Shown in pieces: positions 59,021 to 64,000 of a DNA stretch of 64,000 bases. Position 1 is the first letter of the stretch, and each line of letters begins with the position of its first letter. Origin of the DNA: Chryseobacterium rhizosphaerae (lineage in GTDB: Bacteria > Bacteroidota > Bacteroidia > Flavobacteriales > Weeksellaceae); NCBI RefSeq assembly GCF_003385455.1, contig NZ_QNUF01000010.1:92369-156368 (forward strand), in the 5' to 3' direction. The position numbers were made by a program, and so were the translations under genes. Under the pieces are notes generated by a model. The model had not been told where the DNA came from, searched no databases, and was given only the letters and a program-made list of their open reading frames with translations.

Positions 59021-59992
59021 TTAGCTTTCTCTTCTCAACAAATAATTGGCCAATTCTATAAACGGCTTCTTCTTTTCTTCAGGGATATCAATTTTCTGAA
59101 GATAGCTCTGCCCTATTTCATTGTGTTTCTCAATTAAACGAAGTGCTCTATCATCTACTTTTGTTCTTCTGAAGATCTTTTCAACTCCATAGATTTTATC
59201 TACGTTATCTGTCTTCTTAGAATACCAGTAATCCAGTTCCTTTCTTTCTTCTTCCGTGGCATGTTCTTTTGCCAATAAATAAAGAACCGTCTTCTTATTT
59301 TCATAGATATCTCCCGCATGTTTCTTACCAAACTGAGCCTGATCTCCGAACACATCAAGATAATCATCCATAATCTGGAAAGCAATCCCAATATGTTTCC
59401 CGAAATTGAAAATAGCTTTGGCATCTTTAAAATCCGCTCTTGCAATCAGTGCACCGATCTCAAAAGAAGAAGCACTCAGAACTCCTGTTTTATAAGTAAT
59501 CATTCTGATATAGTCATCAAAAGTCACATCTTTCTGAGTCTCAAAGTTGATATCATACTGTTGGCCTTCACATAATAAAAGTCCTGTATGGGTAAAAATT
59601 CTGATACAGGCTTTGAAAATTTCAGGCTCCAGGTCTTCAAAGAATTTATAGGCTTTAAGCATTAGTCCGTCCCCGGAAAGAATACCTACATTGATTCCAT
59701 GTAGCGTATGGATGGTGGGCTTATTTCTTCTTAAAGGAGCCTCATCCATAATATCATCATGGATCAGTGTGAAATTATGGAAAAACTCTATAGCCAAAGC
59801 AGGCTTTATAGCCTCCTTCAGGTCTCCTCCAAACAGATCACATGCCATCAGTACCATAATAGGACGAAGACGTTTTCCTCCATGAGAAATGATGTAATTC
59901 ATCGGATCATAGAGTTCTCTGGGCTTATCTTTAAAAGTATACTTATTGATGGCGTCACCAACGATCTGCTGGTATCTGTCTAAAAATTCCAT
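59021..59992 (-). CDS. Polyprenyl diphosphate synthase
   Basis: A 323-residue trans-prenyltransferase. The first aspartate-rich motif is FTLIHDDIMDEAPLRRNKPT, with the substrate lysine/arginine region GGKRLRP before it. The second motif is FQIMDDYLDVFGD. It condenses isopentenyl diphosphate onto an allylic starter to make the side chain for menaquinone or another polyprenyl. The residue pattern before the first motif suggests medium-to-long chains, but length cannot be fixed by eye. The gene is monocistronic with a candidate -7 box at 60011. Confidence 0.93.
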   Translation of the reverse strand: MEFLDRYQQIVGDAINKYTFKDKPRELYDPMNYIISHGGKRLRPIMVLMACDLFGGDLKEAIKPALAIEFFHNFTLIHDDIMDEAPLRRNKPTIHTLHGINVGILSGDGLMLKAYKFFEDLEPEIFKACIRIFTHTGLLLCEGQQYDINFETQKDVTFDDYIRMITYKTGVLSASSFEIGALIARADFKDAKAIFNFGKHIGIAFQIMDDYLDVFGDQAQFGKKHAGDIYENKKTVLYLLAKEHATEEERKELDYWYSKKTDNVDKIYGVEKIFRRTKVDDRALRLIEKHNEIGQSYLQKIDIPEEKKKPFIELANYLLRRES

Positions 59993-60010
59993 AAATTCTT
60001 ATAATTTGAA

Positions 60011-60018
60011 CAAAAATA
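60011..60018 (-). promoter_or_regulatory. -7 element of the polyprenyl synthase gene
   Basis: TATTTTTG on the minus strand lies 18 bases before the ATG. The expected -33 TTTG is not at standard spacing. Confidence 0.4.
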
Positions 60019-60045
60019 CGATTTTTCGGGGCTTTATAAAACAAA

Positions 60046-60075
60046 AAACTTTGCCCTTATGGACAAAGTTTATAT
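60046..60075 (-). terminator. Terminator of the phosphate transporter gene
   Basis: AAACTTTG pairs with CAAAGTTT around a 10-base loop, followed by a T-run on the minus strand. It is a weaker, AT-rich stem. Confidence 0.6.
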
Positions 60076-60093
60076 GATTTTTTAATTTTTATC

Positions 60094-61236
60094 TTAAGAT
60101 AAGAAACTTACTAAAAGATAGGTAATCCCTGCTACAATAGCTGAAATAGGAATTGTAAGTACCCAAGCCCAAAGTAAACTTACCGTAATCCCCCATCTTA
60201 CCGCAGAAATTCTTTTCGTTAATCCTACCCCGATGATAGAACCTGTAATTGTATGGGTTGTAGATACAGGAATACCAAAGTGGTCAGTAATGAATAGCGT
60301 GATTGCTCCTGCAGTCTCTGCGCTTACTCCTTCCAATGAGGTTACTTTTGTAATTTTAGTCCCCATTGTTTTGATAATTTTCCAACCACCACTCATAGTA
60401 CCTAAACCGATTGCCAGGAAGGAAACCAAAGGAACCCAAAGATAATGTTGTGCAAAGTAATCAAAACGTCCTGCGGAAGGAATATTCAGATAAATAGGAT
60501 CATGCAGCATCTCCACATGATAATAAATCAATGCTGCCCCTATAATCCCCATTACTTTCTGTGCATCATTCAAACCATGTCCTAAGCTAAATAAAGCTGA
60601 AGAAGCCAACTGTAATCTTTTAAAAGATTGGTCTGCTTTGTGTGGATTTGATTTTTTATAAAGATGAACAATAATTAATGTGATGATAATGGAGATAATC
60701 ATCCCTATAATCGGTGCCATGAAGATGAACAAGAAGATAGGAATTACTTTATCAAATTTCACAACACTTTGTGTCGTTACCTGATGTAAGGCATGTTTAC
60801 AGGTTTCAAAGAAGCCTAAAGCCGGTTGAGCTGCTGCCACATCGTGATAATCCATCATAAAAGCATGCATTAAAGCAGCTCCCAGAAACCCACCAATTAA
60901 GGTATGTGATGATGAGGAAGGAATCCCAAACCACCATGTCAAAAGGTTCCAGGCAATAGCCGCTACAAGACCTGAAAATATAACTTCAAGGTTGATGAAA
61001 TTCTCATTGACCGTTTTCGCAATTGTATTACCAATTTTAAATTCTCCAATAATATAAGCAGCAATAAAAAAAGCGGCAAAGTTCCAAAGTGCTGCCCAAA
61101 GTACAGCCTGGAATGGAGTTAAAACTTTTGTAGAAACAATGGTTGCAATTGAGTTGGCTGCATCATGAAAACCATTAATATAATCGAAAATTAAGGCTAA
61201 AGCAATAATAACCGTAAGTAAAATAGGAAATTCCAT
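60094..61236 (-). CDS. Pit-type inorganic phosphate transporter
   Basis: A 380-residue inner-membrane protein with about 10 helices. Both PiT signatures are present: FDYINGFHDAANSIATIVST with KVLTPFQAVLWAALWNFAAF near the N-terminus, and GHGLNDAQKVMGIIGAALIY with PVSTTHTITGSIIGVG in the second half. It carries phosphate with a cation. The DUF47 gene 22 bp upstream is its usual partner and regulator. The fold is an inverted repeat and appears intact. Confidence 0.93.
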   Translation of the reverse strand: MEFPILLTVIIALALIFDYINGFHDAANSIATIVSTKVLTPFQAVLWAALWNFAAFFIAAYIIGEFKIGNTIAKTVNENFINLEVIFSGLVAAIAWNLLTWWFGIPSSSSHTLIGGFLGAALMHAFMMDYHDVAAAQPALGFFETCKHALHQVTTQSVVKFDKVIPIFLFIFMAPIIGMIISIIITLIIVHLYKKSNPHKADQSFKRLQLASSALFSLGHGLNDAQKVMGIIGAALIYYHVEMLHDPIYLNIPSAGRFDYFAQHYLWVPLVSFLAIGLGTMSGGWKIIKTMGTKITKVTSLEGVSAETAGAITLFITDHFGIPVSTTHTITGSIIGVGLTKRISAVRWGITVSLLWAWVLTIPISAIVAGITYLLVSFLS

Positions 61237-61258
61237 TTTTTGCTATGTTATGTATTGT

Positions 61259-61897
61259 TTAGGCGTATTTAATCATGATGTTCTCAATCGTGTTGGCAAC
61301 ATCTTCTGCTTTATCAGTTACTATTTCAAGATAGTTCAATACAGATGAAACTTTGATGATATTGATAGCATCATTGGTTTCAAACAATTCTACCATTGAG
61401 TTAGACAGTAAATCATCTGCAATATTCTCAATAGAGTTTACTTTGATACAAGCTTCTTTTACCTGCTCCATATTCTTGAAACCTTTAAGGTTTTTCATAG
61501 CATTCTGGATTTCAAGACATGCTTTGTGGATCAACAAAGAGAAGTCTGAATAAGCCTTCATCTCAGGTGATTTGTACAAAAAGATATATTTTGTAGAAGC
61601 GTAGATGTAATCGGCGATGTCATCTAATCCTGTTGCCAAAGTGTGAATATCTTCACGGTCAAAAGGAGTAATGAAGTTTTTCCCAAGTTCTACGAAGATC
61701 TCGTGAGTAAGTTCATCATTTTTATGCTCGAAGTCGCTCATTTTTTTCAACATAGAGTCATCATTAAGATCGAAATCTTTGATTCCTGTGTTGAAGTCTT
61801 CAGACATTGCAACTAGATTTTCGGTTACTTTTTCAAAAAGCACGAAAAAGATTTTATCCTTTGGTTGAAAAGCGTGGAAAATATTACCAATTCCCAT
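61259..61897 (-). CDS. DUF47-family PhoU-like protein
   Basis: A 212-residue all-helical cytoplasmic protein with PhoU-like acidic helices (DFEHKNDELTHEIFVELGKN, TPFDREDIHTLATGLDDIAD, ENIADDLLSNSMVELF) and the D/E-rich metal-binding pattern of that fold. DUF47 proteins nearly always accompany Pit transporters and probably modulate them. It is the first gene of the two-gene phosphate operon. Confidence 0.92.
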   Translation of the reverse strand: MGIGNIFHAFQPKDKIFFVLFEKVTENLVAMSEDFNTGIKDFDLNDDSMLKKMSDFEHKNDELTHEIFVELGKNFITPFDREDIHTLATGLDDIADYIYASTKYIFLYKSPEMKAYSDFSLLIHKACLEIQNAMKNLKGFKNMEQVKEACIKVNSIENIADDLLSNSMVELFETNDAINIIKVSSVLNYLEIVTDKAEDVANTIENIMIKYA

Positions 61898-62002
61898 TTT
61901 TTAGTATTTATAATTCGAGTGCAAATTTCCTAAAAAAGGATTTGACCTGAAACTATCTAACATTAAGTTTTGTTAACATTCGCTTACCATTTGATAATCA
62001 AA

Positions 62003-62030
62003 CAAAAAAACCGGCATTACTGCCGGTTTT
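62003..62030 (-). terminator. Terminator of the DeaD-like helicase gene
   Basis: AAAACCGGCA pairs with TGCCGGTTTT (62007-62016 with 62021-62030), followed by Ts on the minus strand. Confidence 0.9.
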
Positions 62031-62049
62031 ATATAGTGTCAATAAGGGT

Positions 62050-63765
62050 TTAGTTTGCCACTTCAGCCCTCATATCTTTTCCTTTGAACTTCATTGACTG
62101 AATATTGCTTAGGACATTGTCTTTGAATGATTTCTCAACTTCGAAGAAAGAGAACTTTTCCAAGATTTCAATATCACCAATTTCAGCTCTTTTCTTGGTC
62201 TTTCCTCCAGCAGTAGCCTGATTGATAATATCTAAAACATCAAGCTTCTTCAAGTGATCTTTCTTTCCAAGATTAAAGAAGAATCTTACCATATTCTCAT
62301 CTTTTCTTCTTGGCTTTCCACCACGGTCTCTATCTCTTCCGCGATCTCTGTCTCTGCTATCTCTGCTGTCTCTGTCTCTTCCACGATCTCTGTCTCTATC
62401 ACGACCACGGTCTCTTCTTGAGTAATCGTCATCTCTGCTGCTCAATTTCTGCTCAACAAGATCGTGTTTGTCTTTGTAATATAAAGCAAGATCTTTCAAT
62501 TGGAACTGTAGCAACTGGTGCACCAATTCTTCTTTTGTAAAGTTGCTTAGATCAGGAATCAGACTATCATCAAACGCAAAAAGATCTTCGTGTTCTGTTA
62601 ATAGTTTTTCGAAAACTCCACCTACCTGAGCTTTGATAATCTGCTCACCTGTAGGAATGAATTTTTCGTTGATCTCAATCTTTGTTGCAGATTTGATCTG
62701 CTTCAGCTTTCTGCTTTCTTCAGGCTTTATTAAGGCCATAGAAATACCGTCTTTTCCTGCTCTACCTGTTCTCCCACTTCTGTGAACAAATACTTCAGGA
62801 TCATCAGGTAAAGAGAAGTGAATAACGTGAGTCAGAGAGTTCACATCCAATCCTCTTGCTGCAACGTCTGTAGCGACAAGAATATCGATGTTTTTCAATC
62901 TGAATTTCTTCATTACCGTATCTCTCTGCGCCTGAGAAAGGTCTCCATGAAGTGCATCTGCTGCATATCCATTCTGCATCAAGAAATCAGCAACCTCCTG
63001 AGTTTCCATTCTCGTTCTACAGAAGATAATGGAATACTGATTAGGGTTTGCATCGATCAATCTTTTCAATGCCTCTTTTTTCTGACGGTAACCTACCACG
63101 TAATATTCGTGCGTAATGTTCTTCTTCACTTCGTTGATAGAACCTACTGAAATACGGTGTGGTTTTGTAAGGTAATTTTTGGAAATTCTTTCCACTTCTT
63201 TATTCATCGTTGCCGAGAATAAGAAAGTCTGTTTAGTTTCCGGAGTTTCGCTTAAGATGGTTTCCAATTCGTCTTTGAATCCCATAGAAAGCATTTCATC
63301 AGCTTCATCTAATACCAACCAATGAATAGCAGAAAAGTCTAATGCTTTTCTGTTGATAAGATCAATTACTCTTCCCGGAGTCCCCACGATAATCTGTGGT
63401 TTATCCCTCAAAGATCTCATCTGCTCTACAATACTACTTCCACCATACACCGCTGTGGTTTTGATGTCTTTCATGTACTTAGAGTAATTCTTTATGTCTT
63501 TAGAAATCTGAAGACATAATTCCCGTGTCGGACAAAGCACCAATAATTGGATTTTGCGACTCGTATCGTCAATCATATCCAAAATCGGAAGCGAAAACGC
63601 TGCTGTCTTGCCTGTCCCTGTTTGCGCAAGTGCGATCAAGTCGCGAATATCTGAAAGAATAAAAGGGATAGTCTGTTTTTGGATTTCTGTTGGGCTTTCG
63701 TAGCCCAGTTCGCCAATTGCCTTAAGAATATCAGGACTTAAATTGGTTTCCGTAAATAAATTCAT
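62050..63765 (-). CDS. DEAD-box RNA helicase, DeaD/CsdA-like, with Arg-Asp-rich linker
   Basis: A 571-residue RNA helicase. The core (1-370) has [52 protein letters not shown] and [11 protein letters not shown] linker at roughly 455-490 consists almost only of Arg and Asp (and some Ser/Gly) in RDRGRD/RDRDRG repeats. The end (about 495-571, MVRFFFNLGKKDHLK onward) is a DbpA-type RNA-binding domain. Such enzymes act in ribosome assembly and cold adaptation. The gene has a -7 promoter box and a strong terminator. Confidence 0.93.
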   Translation of the reverse strand: MNLFTETNLSPDILKAIGELGYESPTEIQKQTIPFILSDIRDLIALAQTGTGKTAAFSLPILDMIDDTSRKIQLLVLCPTRELCLQISKDIKNYSKYMKDIKTTAVYGGSSIVEQMRSLRDKPQIIVGTPGRVIDLINRKALDFSAIHWLVLDEADEMLSMGFKDELETILSETPETKQTFLFSATMNKEVERISKNYLTKPHRISVGSINEVKKNITHEYYVVGYRQKKEALKRLIDANPNQYSIIFCRTRMETQEVADFLMQNGYAADALHGDLSQAQRDTVMKKFRLKNIDILVATDVAARGLDVNSLTHVIHFSLPDDPEVFVHRSGRTGRAGKDGISMALIKPEESRKLKQIKSATKIEINEKFIPTGEQIIKAQVGGVFEKLLTEHEDLFAFDDSLIPDLSNFTKEELVHQLLQFQLKDLALYYKDKHDLVEQKLSSRDDDYSRRDRGRDRDRDRGRDRDSRDSRDRDRGRDRDRGGKPRRKDENMVRFFFNLGKKDHLKKLDVLDIINQATAGGKTKKRAEIGDIEILEKFSFFEVEKSFKDNVLSNIQSMKFKGKDMRAEVAN

Positions 63766-63785
63766 TAACTATTTTAAAATTTTTG

Positions 63786-63793
63786 CAAAGATA
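63786..63793 (-). promoter_or_regulatory. -7 promoter element of the DeaD-like helicase gene
   Basis: TATCTTTG on the minus strand lies 20 bases before the ATG. The remaining 200 bases to the window edge are AT-rich, and I see no gene in them. Confidence 0.5.
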
Positions 63794-64000
63794 CAATAAA
63801 TATTTGACTTGTTTTTGAATAAAGTTTTAAATATACAATCTTAAATTCAGAATCCTTTACTATTTCTTTAATTTTTTGAAAATTAAATCTAAAAAAACAC
63901 CCTTCAAGTTAAAGACTTGTTAAACATTATTTTTTTTTATTAAATTGGATTGATTTTTTCTGTGTTATTTATGAATTTTCAAAAATACACCATACAACAG

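Overview
The window looks like chromosomal DNA from a Chryseobacterium-type flavobacterium (phylum Bacteroidota, family Weeksellaceae). The sequence is AT-rich with few Shine-Dalgarno sites. Several genes have the Bacteroidota promoter (-33 TTTG, 19-20 bp, -7 TAnnTTTG). Type IX secretion (T9SS) C-terminal domains, GSCFA, DUF4269, DUF5683 and WbqC families are present, as is the flavobacterial order parA-parB-DUF5683-dapB-lepB-wbqC. The genus is an inference from gene content, not from a marker gene.

Layout. 1-5.9 kb: the start of an aminopeptidase P gene, an ECF sigma factor divergent from tyrS, a small lipoprotein, and a two-component system (TPR sensor kinase plus LuxR-type regulator). 6-10.4 kb: an accessory stretch with a T9SS cargo protein, a cysteine-rich peptide with a bacteriocin-type leader, a TPR/AraC regulator and a second small lipoprotein. 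10.6-15.9 kb: an esterase, a tandem duplication of an aspartyl-protease/PDZ gene with a crippled copy of its membrane partner between the copies, and an L,D-transpeptidase. 16-22.6 kb: a LuxR regulator, a decayed gene, and a membrane AraC regulator - TonB receptor - PI-PLC-like locus. 22.7-23.2 kb: four identical tRNA-Asp genes in exact 106-bp repeats with their own promoter and terminator.

23.2-28.9 kb, minus strand: thioredoxin, cysteine desulfurase, a PrcB-like lipoprotein, then a tight cluster of HAD phosphatase, DprE2-like reductase, DprE1-like oxidase and a UbiA phosphoribosyltransferase. The last four match the mycobacterial pathway to polyprenyl-phospho-arabinofuranose and are the strongest candidate here for an uncharacterised system. 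29-40.6 kb: OmpA and lipocalin-like lipoproteins, subtilase, the wbqC-lepB-dapB-DUF5683-parB-parA block, tonB and purA. 40.7-49 kb: hydrolases, a small kinase-like ATPase, a HEAT-like protein, a MITE-like element, an ABC-F ATPase, hpt, adk and obg. 49-55 kb: surface proteins, including two tandem YadA-head-repeat proteins with a T9SS cargo protein and decayed relatives of both families upstream. 55-64 kb: two DEAD-box helicases flanking tatD, DUF4269, GSCFA, a polyprenyl synthase and a Pit phosphate transporter with its DUF47 partner.

Most core genes are intact. Relics and palindromes concentrate at 6-8, 12.7, 17, 43.9-46.6 and 54.5-55 kb. No CRISPR array, rRNA operon, prophage or intact insertion sequence was seen.
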